Counted from the first letter of the stretch, positions 7,802-15,190 are shown. The stretch: DNA of 17,475 bases from Opitutaceae bacterium (GCA_005787865.1 SXZN01000123.1:1-17475); one strand, 5' to 3'. The notes: generated by a model from the letters alone, not told the origin. Program-made: numbers and translations.

Positions 7802-8767
7802 TTAAGTTTTAGCCGGTGGGTTAAGCTGGAGCAGCACGTTCGCGAGCGTGATCAGCCCACCGCCGAGCAACAAATGCCAAGTCAGCTGTTCGTTGGCGTA
7901 AGTGAACCCAGCCCACGCCGCAAAGATGGCTGGTAAAAATAGCGCCATGATTGAAGCGAAGATCGGCTCCAAACAGTAAATGAGTCCCGCTTCGGTGGCC
8001 GTGATTTTTGGCTGCCATTGATTCATCAGAATAAAAGAGCCCAGCGTGCAGAAGACCGTGAGCAATCCGGTAAACAGGAGCCAAGGACCGTTGGTCCACG
8101 GAATCAGCAAATCGCTGAGTTGCGGGGCGGTGGCCCCCGAGACGATTGAAAACACCAGCGCTTCCACCACAAACATGACCAAGGTAATCGGCAGCGCCCG
8201 ATTCGCGGTGTAGCGCTTGCCCTCGAGCAACAAAATCTGCGCCATAAAAAATCCTGAGCAAAGGAGCGTTTCAAATTCACCCCGCCCAATCTGCAGGCCC
8301 TGAAAATCAAATCGCCCCAGCACGGCGACCCCGACAAAAACCAGCGCAGCACAACCCAGAATCAGCGGGGAGGGCCAGCGCCGGACCTGCAACGCAAAGT
8401 AAAAGGGAATCATGATCGCGTAAAGCTGGGTCAAAAAAGATGAAACCGAGACCGAGGTAAATTGGAGTCCATCATTTTGTAAGAGCATTCCGCCGCCGGC
8501 CATTAACCCGAGCCAGCTGCCTTGCTCAATTTCTCGCCGCGTGATGGTGCGGATTCTCCGCCCCAAGACTACAATGAGCCCCAAGGTCGCGAGTAAAAAT
8601 CGCGGGGCAATCGTATAGGCGGCAATAAACCAAGTGCTACTCGCCGGCACCAGCTGCGCATGGACCAAAGCGATCGACTTAACCAACGGGAAACTCAGCC
8701 CCCAATACAAGTTGGCGAGCAGGAGCATCCCAACGGCTCGGCGGTGCAGCGAATGATCAGCGACCAT
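7802..8767 (-). CDS. EamA/DMT-superfamily transporter
   Basis: Second drug/metabolite-type permease, 321 residues with about ten membrane helices. Helix 1 has LLLANLYWGLSFPLVKS. The first EamA repeat ends around 140 (LTQLYAIMIPFYFALQVRRW). The second runs to the C-terminus and includes TEAGLIYCLEPIFASIMALFLPAIFA, the usual xxExxPxxxxxxA-type helix. A longer first loop (VHAQLVPASSTWFIAAYTIAPRF) separates it from the convergent EamA gene next door, which it resembles only at family level, so a recent tandem duplication is unlikely. No Shine-Dalgarno precedes ATG 8767. The strong terminator upstream isolates it from the SWIB gene, so it should have its own promoter in 8768-8870, where I recognise none. 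The substrate is unknown. Confidence 0.88.
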   Translation of the reverse strand: MVADHSLHRRAVGMLLLANLYWGLSFPLVKSIALVHAQLVPASSTWFIAAYTIAPRFLLATLGLIVVLGRRIRTITRREIEQGSWLGLMAGGGMLLQNDGLQFTSVSVSSFLTQLYAIMIPFYFALQVRRWPSPLILGCAALVFVGVAVLGRFDFQGLQIGRGEFETLLCSGFFMAQILLLEGKRYTANRALPITLVMFVVEALVFSIVSGATAPQLSDLLIPWTNGPWLLFTGLLTVFCTLGSFILMNQWQPKITATEAGLIYCLEPIFASIMALFLPAIFAAWAGFTYANEQLTWHLLLGGGLITLANVLLQLNPPAKT

Positions 8768-8870
8768 AAAATCAGTTAACAGTTAGCCAGGCGCCCCCGC
8801 AGCCGCGGACGACTCACGCGAGCCGCAGGGCTTAATGGAAGGCTAATTTACGCGCGGCGTGGCGCATTAA

Positions 8871-8903
8871 AACAAAACCGCCGCGGATTACTCCGCGGCG
8901 GTT
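8871..8903 (-). terminator. Intrinsic terminator of the SWIB gene
   Basis: Perfect 11-bp stem: AACCGCCGCGG (8876-8886) and CCGCGGCGGTT (8893-8903) around the 6-nt loop ATTACT. On the minus strand the stem is followed by a T-rich run (TTTTGTTTTA), 28 bp past the SWIB stop codon. A shorter TTTCTT follows on the plus strand. Confidence 0.88.
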
Positions 8904-8931
8904 TCTTAAATTTCGCTAAAGAGCAAAAGTC

Positions 8932-9201
8932 TTACGAGACGTGCTTGCTGACCAACTTGGTCATGTCGAACATGCTCACTTGAGTCTTGCCATTGAAGAC
9001 CGCCTTGAGGGCGTCGTCGGCATTGATCATGCGGCGGTTCTTTTTGTCCTGGAGGCCATTCTTCTTAATGTAGACCCAGAGTTTCTTCGTCATTTCCGTG
9101 CGGGGCAGCGGATTGGAACCAACGACAAGCGCGAGCTTGGCATCGGGAGTTACCGGCTTCATGAAAGCGGCGTTTGGTTTACGAGCGGATTTTTTTGCCA
9201 T
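8932..9201 (-). CDS. SWIB/MDM2-domain protein
   Basis: Small basic protein of 89 residues consisting almost entirely of one SWIB domain (about 14-88: FMKPVTPDAKLALVVGSNPL, RTEMTKKLWVYIKKNGLQD, RMINADDALKAVFNGKTQVS, MFDMTKLVSKHVS). The N-terminal tail MAKKSARKPNA is Lys/Arg-rich, which would suit nucleic-acid contact. In eukaryotes the domain occurs in SWI/SNF subunits and MDM2. In bacteria it is known from Chlamydiae, alone or fused to topoisomerase I, and it also occurs stand-alone in other PVC-type bacteria. A role in chromosome organisation is often suggested, but the bacterial function is not established. It is monocistronic, with a strong terminator after it and its own upstream region. 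No Shine-Dalgarno is visible before ATG 9201. Confidence 0.92.
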   Translation of the reverse strand: MAKKSARKPNAAFMKPVTPDAKLALVVGSNPLPRTEMTKKLWVYIKKNGLQDKKNRRMINADDALKAVFNGKTQVSMFDMTKLVSKHVS

Positions 9202-9336
9202 AGTGATATTCTTGATAGCGGTACTTTAGGGCAATGCAACGATTTTCTAGAGGAGAATCATCTTTTTTCAGAGGGGAAATGAAAGGGTTTCCCCTAATTT
9301 ATTTTTGCCCTTTCCGCGTAATTCACCCAAGCCGAC
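9202..9336 (-). promoter_or_regulatory. SWIB upstream region with hairpin and promoter-like motif
   Basis: 135 bp between the end of the ABC operon and the SWIB start. AGGGGAAA (9272-9279) and TTTCCCCT (9288-9295) form an 8-bp perfect inverted repeat with an 8-nt loop. It is the only plausible stem-loop behind the ABC operon, although on the minus strand no T-run follows. Nearer the gene, on the minus strand, GAAAATCGTTGC (9247-9236) followed by TGCCCTAAAG (9233-9224) resembles elements upstream of the RRM gene. TTGCAT then TATCAA with 16-bp spacing is a weak promoter candidate. Confidence 0.35.
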
Positions 9337-11190
9337 TCACCCTTGATCGTCGACCTGCACGAATTGACGGTACAGGGCGGCGTAATGTCCGCGGCGCAGC
9401 AGGAGCTCATGATGCGAACCACGCTCGATAATCCGCCCTTGATCCAGCACCAGGACAACATCCGCATGCCGAATCGTGCTCAGGCGATGGGCGACCACTA
9501 AACTCGTGCGGCCCACCAATAATTTCTGCAACGCCTGCTGTAAGCGCGCTTCCGTGAGGGCATCAATCGAACTGGTGGCCTCATCAAGCAAGAGGATGCG
9601 CGGATCCGCGAGCAGCGCTCGCGTAAAACAGATCAGCTGGCGCTGACCAACGGACAACCCCGCGCCCTTCTCCCCCACCTCAGTTTGCAGCCCAAGTGGC
9701 AAGGCCTCCAGCAGATCGAGACAGGCTAACGAGGCGGCCGCCGCGCGCACCTCCTGATCCGTGGCCTCCGGACGACTCAGTCGAATATTTTCCATCACGG
9801 TGCCGCTAAAGAGCACGTTCTGTTGCTGGACCATCCCCATTTGGCGATGCAGCGATTGGCCCGTCAGCGTCCGCATGTCTCGATCATCGACCAACACCTG
9901 GCCACGAGTGGCCAGATAAAATTTGGCGACCAGATTAATAATCGAGCTCTTGCCGCTGCCCGTATGCCCAACCAGCGCGATGGTCTGACCGGGCTCAGCG
10001 ACGAAATTGACGTCATGCAAAACCGCGCGCGCGGGGTCATAACCGAAAGTCACCCCACGCAACTCGACCCGCGCGCCACGACCACTGGCTGGATTGACCA
10101 TGCGCGGATCCGGTAAATCAAGCGCCGCCGGTTCGTCGACCCAATCGGGCACGACATCAATCAAGCGGAAGACGCGCTCGGCTCCCGCCATCGCGATGAG
10201 CGCCTGATGGTATTGATTACCAATAATGGCGATGGGAGCGAAAAACTGGTTAGCCAGCAGAAAAAAGGTGATGAGACTGCCCATCGACATGTCACCGTGA
10301 AACACCCGCCCGCCGCCAACCAAGAGGAGAATAGCGACGAAAAACTGACTGTTCAATTCCAAGAGCGGGGTGAGAATGGCCGAGGTGCGCGCTTGGGCGA
10401 TATTGTACCGCGCATGATCAGCCAATAAACTGCGAAACAAACCGGCGTTGGTTTCCTGACGAACAAAACCTTGAGTCACGCGAATGCCGTTCACTGACTC
10501 AGCCAAAGTTGCCGTGACCCGACTAAAACTTTCCTGCGAAGCCCGCGAGTATTGACTAAGCCGCGCACGAAAATGCCGGCTGATGAGCCACAAGATTGGC
10601 GCCAAAGCCAGTACGACGAGAAAAAGCACCCAGTCGCTCCACGCCATCACAATAGCGGAAAATATCATTGAGCCGAATTGGATCACACTGACAAAAAGCA
10701 CATCCTGAATCCCCGTCCGGACGGCCTCCACATCGCTCGTGACCCGGCCAATAATGCGCCCGAGCTTGATGCGATGGAAAAAGCTCATCGGCTGACGGAG
10801 CAGCTTCGTGAAAATCTCCGCGCGTAAACCATTCACCACCGTCTCCCCAATCTCTAAAGCAAAACGCTGCCGAAAGTGAAAGAGTCCATCGGTTGTCAGC
10901 GCGAGGACCCCGTACCCCGCCACCCCCCAAGCGAGGCCGGCATAATCTCGGCCGGTAATTGGTCCTTTGATAATTAAAGCCATGAGCCAGCCGAGCGCCG
11001 GTAATTGCGCCGAGCGAACAATGGTCATGATCACCAAGATGATGACCTTACTTTTGATTGGAGCGGTATAAGTAAAGAGGCGGCGAATTAGGCCCCACTC
11101 GAGCGGCTTGAATTGCTCATCATCAGCATCTTCATCGCGCGGATGCTGCACGAGGGTCATGGCCCGGGCTAATGGCTTGGGCGAACTCAT
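9337..11190 (-). CDS. ABC exporter half-transporter, catalytically competent subunit
   Basis: Type I ABC exporter half with an N-terminal six-helix transmembrane domain (about 35-345) and a C-terminal nucleotide-binding domain (about 375-610), 617 residues. Visible motifs are Walker A GHTGSGKS (408-415), Q-loop MGMVQQQNVLF, signature LSVGQ (512-516, changed from LSGGQ), Walker B ILLLDE with catalytic Glu537, and H-loop His568 (VVAHRLSTI). The altered signature followed by RQLICFTRALL, with an intact Glu, matches the BmrD/YheH/TM288-type partner of heterodimeric exporters. It is the second gene of the operon: ATG 11190 overlaps the upstream stop as ATGA and has a strong Shine-Dalgarno. The substrate (drug, lipid or peptide) is not predictable. 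An acidic N-terminal stretch at 18-27 is unremarkable. Confidence 0.93.
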   Translation of the reverse strand: MSSPKPLARAMTLVQHPRDEDADDEQFKPLEWGLIRRLFTYTAPIKSKVIILVIMTIVRSAQLPALGWLMALIIKGPITGRDYAGLAWGVAGYGVLALTTDGLFHFRQRFALEIGETVVNGLRAEIFTKLLRQPMSFFHRIKLGRIIGRVTSDVEAVRTGIQDVLFVSVIQFGSMIFSAIVMAWSDWVLFLVVLALAPILWLISRHFRARLSQYSRASQESFSRVTATLAESVNGIRVTQGFVRQETNAGLFRSLLADHARYNIAQARTSAILTPLLELNSQFFVAILLLVGGGRVFHGDMSMGSLITFFLLANQFFAPIAIIGNQYHQALIAMAGAERVFRLIDVVPDWVDEPAALDLPDPRMVNPASGRGARVELRGVTFGYDPARAVLHDVNFVAEPGQTIALVGHTGSGKSSIINLVAKFYLATRGQVLVDDRDMRTLTGQSLHRQMGMVQQQNVLFSGTVMENIRLSRPEATDQEVRAAAASLACLDLLEALPLGLQTEVGEKGAGLSVGQRQLICFTRALLADPRILLLDEATSSIDALTEARLQQALQKLLVGRTSLVVAHRLSTIRHADVVLVLDQGRIIERGSHHELLLRRGHYAALYRQFVQVDDQG

Positions 11191-13058
11191 GAGGTGGCCT
11201 CCCCACCCGCTAAACCGAGCAGCTGCAAATCACGCCCATCGACTAACTGCAGATTAGCCACCCGCAGATAAGGACCGGGGCGCTGCATTAATTCTTCATG
11301 CGTGCCGCGCTGCACAATGCGACCGGCTTCCATGACGATAATAAAATCAGCCCGCCGCAAGGTGCTCAGGCGATGGGCCACGATAAAAGTGGTCCGACCC
11401 GTAATCGCTCGGTCGAGCGCCTCGAAGATCTCATGCTCGGTTTCGCTATCGATCGCCGCGGTCGGATCATCGAGCAATAAAATTGCTGGCTCGAGCAAGA
11501 CGGCCCGCGCAATCGCTAGCCGCTGCCGTTGTCCGCCCGAAAGACTATTACCGCTCTCCCCCAACACCGTATCGTAACCCTGCGGGAGGGCCGTGATAAA
11601 ATCATGAGCCGCGGCAATTTTGGCCGCCCGCTCAATTTGCTCACGAGTCGCGCGCGGATGCCCAAAGGCAATATTCGCCCCAATGGTGTTAGAAAACAGG
11701 AAGCTTTCCTGAAAAACCAAACCGATATTACGCCGCAAATCTTCGAGGCTGAGCCGGCGAACATCGAGGCCATCGATTAATATCTGCCCGGCCGTTGGAT
11801 CGAAAAAGCGCGGAATCAAGCTCATCAAGACGCTCTTCCCTGCGCCGGTTTCTCCGAGAATCGCGACGCACTGGCCGGGCTTCACCGTTAAATTAAGATC
11901 GCGCACCACCGCTTCCGCCCCGTCGTAGGCAAAAGAAACGTTCACAAACTCGACGGCCCCATCGAACTTAGTCCACCGCACCGCGTCCGCCGCACTCTTC
12001 ACTTCGACCGGCGCATCGAGAATTTCAAACACCCGACGCGCGCCAATCAGCGATTGCTGGACGCTATTCACGATGCCCGCGACGTTATTGACCTGACCAG
12101 AAAATTGCTCGAGGAGTCCGGTAAAGACGACGAGCCCAGTCCCGAGCGGCAGGCGATCATGGGCCACCAGCCAACCGCCATAGCCCAGTAAAACCATCAT
12201 GTTAATGCGCGTCAGGAAGCCAACTGCTGGGGAAAACAAACTCATGTGCCAAAAAATATCCCGCTGCTGCGCGAGCACGGCGTTATTCGCCGCCGCAAAT
12301 TTTGCGCGGGCCTCCGCCTCACGACCAAAACCCTTCGTGACCGCAATGCCTTGAATGCTCTCGGCCAAAATCTGGACCATTTTCTCAACGAGCGTCCGGT
12401 TGTGTAACATCTCCGGCTGGACCTTCCGCGAGAACCACGCCGACAACACCCACAAGATCGGAGTCGTCGCCAAACAGGCCAGCGTCAAACTAGGACTCAG
12501 GCTCGCCATGTAGAAAACATAAGCCGTCAGCGAAATCACCATGATCACGCTCTGAATCAGCACCTGATCCACGAACATGCGCACCGATTGCACATCACCG
12601 GTTACTCGCGTAATAATTGAACCGGTCGTGTTCGCGTCAAAGAACCGAAAGCTTAACTGCTGGAGCTTATCATAAACTTCTCCGCGCAGATCGACGACGA
12701 GTTTTTGCTGAACCAGTTGATTCACCGAAACGGCGTAAATATAATTCAGCCCCGCGCGCACGAGGGCGAAAAGCAAAATCAGCCCCGCCAAGAGCGCCAG
12801 CACGTGCATCGGCGGCCAGTCACTGGGCAGCAGCCTAGGCAGCGAGCCAACCACTGGCGTGTGGTCAAGTTGATGACGAATATAGTCGATCCCTACTCCC
12901 GTGAAGCTGAGACCACCGATGCCGAGGGTCAGTAAAATCAGCTGAATCCCGAGCACCTGCAGCGAATGGAGGCGATAACGCCACGCTAAGCCGAAAAGTC
13001 GTCGCACCAAAACTCCGTTCCCTGAATTGAGTAACGTCATGGGGTCGGGGCGGGACAT
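11187..13058 (-). CDS. ABC exporter half-transporter, degenerate-site subunit
   Basis: First gene of the exporter operon, 623 residues: transmembrane domain with six helices (about 25-330) and nucleotide-binding domain (about 365-600). Motifs are Walker A GETGAGKS (402-409), Q-loop Gln450 (IGLVFQESFLFSNT), canonical signature LSGGQ (506-510), Walker B ILLLDD with Asp531 where the catalytic Glu is expected, and H-loop His562 (VAHRLSTL). Asp in place of Glu is the hallmark of the degenerate subunit in BmrC/YheI/TM287-type exporters. It should form one weak ATP site with the altered LSVGQ of its partner, and one active site with its own LSGGQ plus the partner's Glu. Translation of the second gene is coupled by a 4-bp overlap. 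The start has only a weak GGAA upstream. Confidence 0.93.
   Translation of the reverse strand: MSRPDPMTLLNSGNGVLVRRLFGLAWRYRLHSLQVLGIQLILLTLGIGGLSFTGVGIDYIRHQLDHTPVVGSLPRLLPSDWPPMHVLALLAGLILLFALVRAGLNYIYAVSVNQLVQQKLVVDLRGEVYDKLQQLSFRFFDANTTGSIITRVTGDVQSVRMFVDQVLIQSVIMVISLTAYVFYMASLSPSLTLACLATTPILWVLSAWFSRKVQPEMLHNRTLVEKMVQILAESIQGIAVTKGFGREAEARAKFAAANNAVLAQQRDIFWHMSLFSPAVGFLTRINMMVLLGYGGWLVAHDRLPLGTGLVVFTGLLEQFSGQVNNVAGIVNSVQQSLIGARRVFEILDAPVEVKSAADAVRWTKFDGAVEFVNVSFAYDGAEAVVRDLNLTVKPGQCVAILGETGAGKSVLMSLIPRFFDPTAGQILIDGLDVRRLSLEDLRRNIGLVFQESFLFSNTIGANIAFGHPRATREQIERAAKIAAAHDFITALPQGYDTVLGESGNSLSGGQRQRLAIARAVLLEPAILLLDDPTAAIDSETEHEIFEALDRAITGRTTFIVAHRLSTLRRADFIIVMEAGRIVQRGTHEELMQRPGPYLRVANLQLVDGRDLQLLGLAGGEATS
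11191..11204 (-). promoter_or_regulatory. Strong Shine-Dalgarno for the second ABC gene
   Basis: GGGGAGG on the minus strand (11204-11198) lies seven bases before ATG 11190, inside the last codons of the first ABC gene. It is the only strong Shine-Dalgarno sequence I find before a start codon in this window, and it supports translational coupling at the ATGA overlap. Confidence 0.6.
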
Positions 13059-13335
13059 GGAAATTCCATCTTAGGCAAACTGCGGGACGGTGCACGAAAT
13101 ATTTCGTCAACCGGCGCGCGCCCGCCTTCCCCTTTAGATCGCTGGTCACCAGCGACGCGCGGGAAAATCGCTTGCCTAAAATGCCTAAAGCTCCAGCCTG
13201 CGCCTCGTTGAGTTGGTTATTTGTTAGATTCTATCGCTACGGAGAATTGTCAGGTGAGCGTTGAGTTCAGTGATGATTTGAAATCCGAGTTTCGGAGACG
13301 GGCGGTCGGGCGACATCATCAGCTCTCATCATCCC
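13059..13335. promoter_or_regulatory. Divergent control region between ABC operon and RRM gene
   Basis: 277 bp without a gene. It holds a perfect 14-bp palindrome ACGAAATATTTCGT (13094-13107) and a 15-bp one, CGCTGGTCACCAGCG (13140-13154, single central base). Three copies of TGCCTAA are present: two in direct tandem, TGCCTAAAATGCCTAAAG (13173-13190), and one inverted. The outer pair read as TTGCCTAAAATG (plus, 13172-13183) and TTGCCTAAGATG (minus, 13078-13067), matching at 11 of 12 positions and flanking both palindromes. TAAAAT (13177-13182) and TAAGAT (minus, 13073-13068) resemble -10 hexamers for the two genes, but no good -35 lies 17 bp upstream of either. The RRM gene would then have a leader of about 145 nt, as is common for cold-regulated RNA-binding proteins. 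Confidence 0.45.
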
Positions 13336-13773
13336 ATGGAAAACAGTAAGCTCTACGTCGGGAATTTGCCCTTCGCTAGTACCGCCCAGGACCTCGAAGC
13401 CCTGTTTGGCCAAGTTGGTACCGTCAACGTCGTCGAAATCATCTTCGATAAATTCACTGGCCGCTCCCGCGGCTTTGCCTTCGTGACGATGGCCAATGGC
13501 GACGAGGCGCAGAAGGCCGTTGAGCAATTTCACGGCCACGAAGTCGAAGGCCGGGCCCTCTCCGTTAATATCGCTCGTCCCCGCGAAGAGCGCGCCCCCC
13601 GTTCATTCGGCGAAGGTGGCGGCGGTGGTGGTGGTCGCGGCGGCCGTGGCGGTCGCGGCGATGGCGGTGGTTATCGCGGCGGTCGTGGCGGTCGCGGCGA
13701 TGGCGGTGGTTATCGCGGCGGTCGCGGTGAAGGCGGCGGCGAACGCGATGGCGGCGGCTACGGTCGCGAATAA
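13336..13773 (+). CDS. RRM RNA-binding protein with RGG-type glycine-rich tail
   Basis: Single RNA recognition motif at residues about 5-82, with RNP2 LYVGNL (6-11) and RNP1 RGFAFVTM (45-52) both intact, including the aromatic positions that stack on RNA. After a short RPREERAPRS linker comes a low-complexity Gly/Arg tail (about 92-145) with two exact copies of a 13-residue unit (GGRGGRGDGGGYR) and further RGG/GGY patches. Total length is 145 residues. Bacterial proteins of this architecture (Rbp family, best known in cyanobacteria, where some are cold-induced) act in RNA binding or chaperoning; the tail may promote RNA-dependent assembly. It is monocistronic, with a long upstream region and a strong terminator. 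ATG 13336 follows ATCATCCC without a Shine-Dalgarno. Confidence 0.93.
   Translation: MENSKLYVGNLPFASTAQDLEALFGQVGTVNVVEIIFDKFTGRSRGFAFVTMANGDEAQKAVEQFHGHEVEGRALSVNIARPREERAPRSFGEGGGGGGGRGGRGGRGDGGGYRGGRGGRGDGGGYRGGRGEGGGERDGGGYGRE
13642..13719 (+). repeat. 39-bp coding tandem repeat (two copies)
   Basis: Two adjacent 39-bp units, 13642-13680 and 13681-13719, differ at one base (GGC versus GGT in the first Arg-preceding codon region). They encode the 13-residue Gly/Arg/Tyr unit of the RRM protein tail. A degenerate continuation follows to about 13767. Near identity at synonymous sites points to recent slippage or duplication. Confidence 0.85.
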
Positions 13774-13814
13774 CTGATCGCACCACGGCAAGCTCCTTGC
13801 CTCTGAGGATTTTC

Positions 13815-13841
13815 AAAAGCCGGACTTAGTCCGGCTTTTTT
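13815..13841 (+). terminator. Bidirectional terminator between RRM gene and mscS
   Basis: AAAAGCCGGAC (13815-13825), loop TTA and GTCCGGCTTTT (13829-13839) form an 11-bp stem that runs into T at 13836-13841, 41 bp past the RRM stop. On the minus strand the stem also ends in TTTT, so it may stop mscS transcripts as well. A second GC-rich stem, CGGCGG/CCGCCG (13893-13898/13908-13913), followed by a T-rich stretch, lies nearer mscS. Confidence 0.88.
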
Positions 13842-13957
13842 ATTGAAACATTCGCCATGCTACCGCCATGAAAATTTGTCCGGTGAAGCAATCGGCGGTC
13901 GCCCAGCCCGCCGGTCTTTTACTTTTGCTCAGCTAGTATGGTGGCCGCGTAAACGGT

Positions 13958-15160
13958 CTAAGCCGGGAAAGTGAAGGCCAACCCTCGAGCTTCCACCGCG
14001 CGCATGAAGGCCAAATTTAACCGCTGCCGTAACGCCATGTGTTTCTGAAAATCAGCATCTTGGGCGACATAGACTAACCAAAGATCCACCGAGGATGGGC
14101 TTAAGTCTCGGAAATAAACCATGACCGAAGTCGGATTCACCTCCGCTTCGCGCCGAATGAGATCACCAATCTCCTGCACCAGCGCCTCCAACTGCGCCGG
14201 CTTGGTAGCATAAGTCAGCGCCAGCACTTGCTCAACCCGGCGACCTGTAAAACGGGAAAGATTTACGATGGCTTCGGAAGAAACCGTTTTATTCGGAATA
14301 ATGATGAGCGATTTATCGACTAGGCGCAGCTTGGTGGAACGGAGCCCAATATCCTCAACGGTGCCCACATGCGCACCAATTTTTACCGTCTCCCCGAGCT
14401 TAAAAGGCTGATCAATCGCGACGACGATAGAGCCAAAAAGATTCGCGATCGTATCCTGCGCGGCAAGGGCGAAGGCCAAACCACCGATCCCGAGACCGGA
14501 CAGGATGGCGGAAACATTATAACCCAAACTTTGGACCGTGAGCAGCAAGCCCAGCACCACAAACATGGCGACCAAGGATTTTTTAATCCACGGCATGAAG
14601 GCCGCCACGCTCATCTGCCGTTCGAGCGCTACCTCGTGCGCGTGATCAAGCAGCGCATCCAGCGCGCGCAACAAGCCCCAAAAAATGGCGAGGGAGAAAG
14701 AGACGGTGGCGCCATAGCCGATATAAAGATCGGTGTGCTCGGAAAGCTTGAGCACCTTGAGCGCGCTGAAGATACCCACCAACATAATAAAGGTCGCCAC
14801 GGGAGCCTTCAGGGCGGGAAACAATTTATCGTCGAGCGTCGTTTCAGTTTTCGCCGCCAGTTTTTTTAATTGATTAAAGATAATGGTGGCCGCAACGCGG
14901 CGTAACAGCACGGCGCCGATTAAAAATAAAGCAGCGATGCCATAGTGCGCGGCAGTATTGTCGCCGCTCCGGACGGAAAACTTCCCAAGCACCGCGGCCA
15001 CTAAATGCTCGTGCAGATCAGGCGCGGCTGCTTTGCCGGTGCCCGCAGCGACGGGCGCGACCTCGCCGACTCCTGCGGCCGCGGCTTCCCCCCGCACCAG
15101 AGGTACGAGCATTAAGCTCAGCAATAAACTAACCCATATAATATAACGACGGAGATTCAT
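13958..15160 (-). CDS. MscS-family mechanosensitive ion channel
   Basis: Small-conductance mechanosensitive channel that opens under membrane tension to release solutes during osmotic downshock. Of 400 residues, 1-29 resemble a signal peptide or first helix, and an Ala/Gly/Pro-rich periplasmic stretch follows to about 65. Helices lie near 73-88, 118-137, 147-166 and 192-210. The pore helix is at about 214-248 (AILSGLGIGGLAFALAAQDT, ANLFGSIVVAIDQPF), with alternating Gly and Ala as in MscS TM3. The cytoplasmic beta domain follows (GTVEDIGLRSTKLRLVDKSL, IIIPN), then the alpha/beta vestibule to the C-terminus. It belongs to the longer type with extra helices before the core. Upstream lies the TerC remnant, 30 bp away on the same strand. 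There is no Shine-Dalgarno before ATG 15160. Confidence 0.93.
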   Translation of the reverse strand: MNLRRYIIWVSLLLSLMLVPLVRGEAAAAGVGEVAPVAAGTGKAAAPDLHEHLVAAVLGKFSVRSGDNTAAHYGIAALFLIGAVLLRRVAATIIFNQLKKLAAKTETTLDDKLFPALKAPVATFIMLVGIFSALKVLKLSEHTDLYIGYGATVSFSLAIFWGLLRALDALLDHAHEVALERQMSVAAFMPWIKKSLVAMFVVLGLLLTVQSLGYNVSAILSGLGIGGLAFALAAQDTIANLFGSIVVAIDQPFKLGETVKIGAHVGTVEDIGLRSTKLRLVDKSLIIIPNKTVSSEAIVNLSRFTGRRVEQVLALTYATKPAQLEALVQEIGDLIRREAEVNPTSVMVYFRDLSPSSVDLWLVYVAQDADFQKHMALRQRLNLAFMRAVEARGLAFTFPA

Positions 15161-15190
15161 GAATTTAGAAAAGCTACCGCGCGGCGTTGG

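Noticed and set aside
6889..8767. Recent duplication of the two neighbouring EamA genes
   Set aside because: The two proteins differ in length, first-loop structure and most motifs outside the general family pattern, so they look like distant paralogues.
8941..9282. 113-codon plus-strand open frame across the SWIB gene
   Set aside because: It runs antisense to a clear SWIB domain, has no domain character, no start context, and ends in the SWIB promoter region; it is a shadow of the real gene.
13642..13767. Possible CRISPR-like or satellite repeat
   Set aside because: The 39-bp units are directly adjacent without spacers and in frame with the RRM protein tail, so this is a coding tandem repeat.
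13565..13816. His/Arg/Asp-repeat protein on the minus strand
   Set aside because: It is the reverse frame of the Gly/Arg tail repeats of the RRM protein and also crosses into its terminator side; the RRM frame has intact RNP motifs.
13868..13936. 22-codon open frame starting MKICPVKQ between the RRM gene and mscS
   Set aside because: No ribosome-binding site, too short to judge, and overlaps a GC-rich stem-loop in the 3' intergenic region.
14369..14869. 166-codon plus-strand open frame inside mscS
   Set aside because: Antisense to the conserved pore and beta domain of MscS. Its Gln/Arg/His-rich composition is what the complementary frame of this gene would give.
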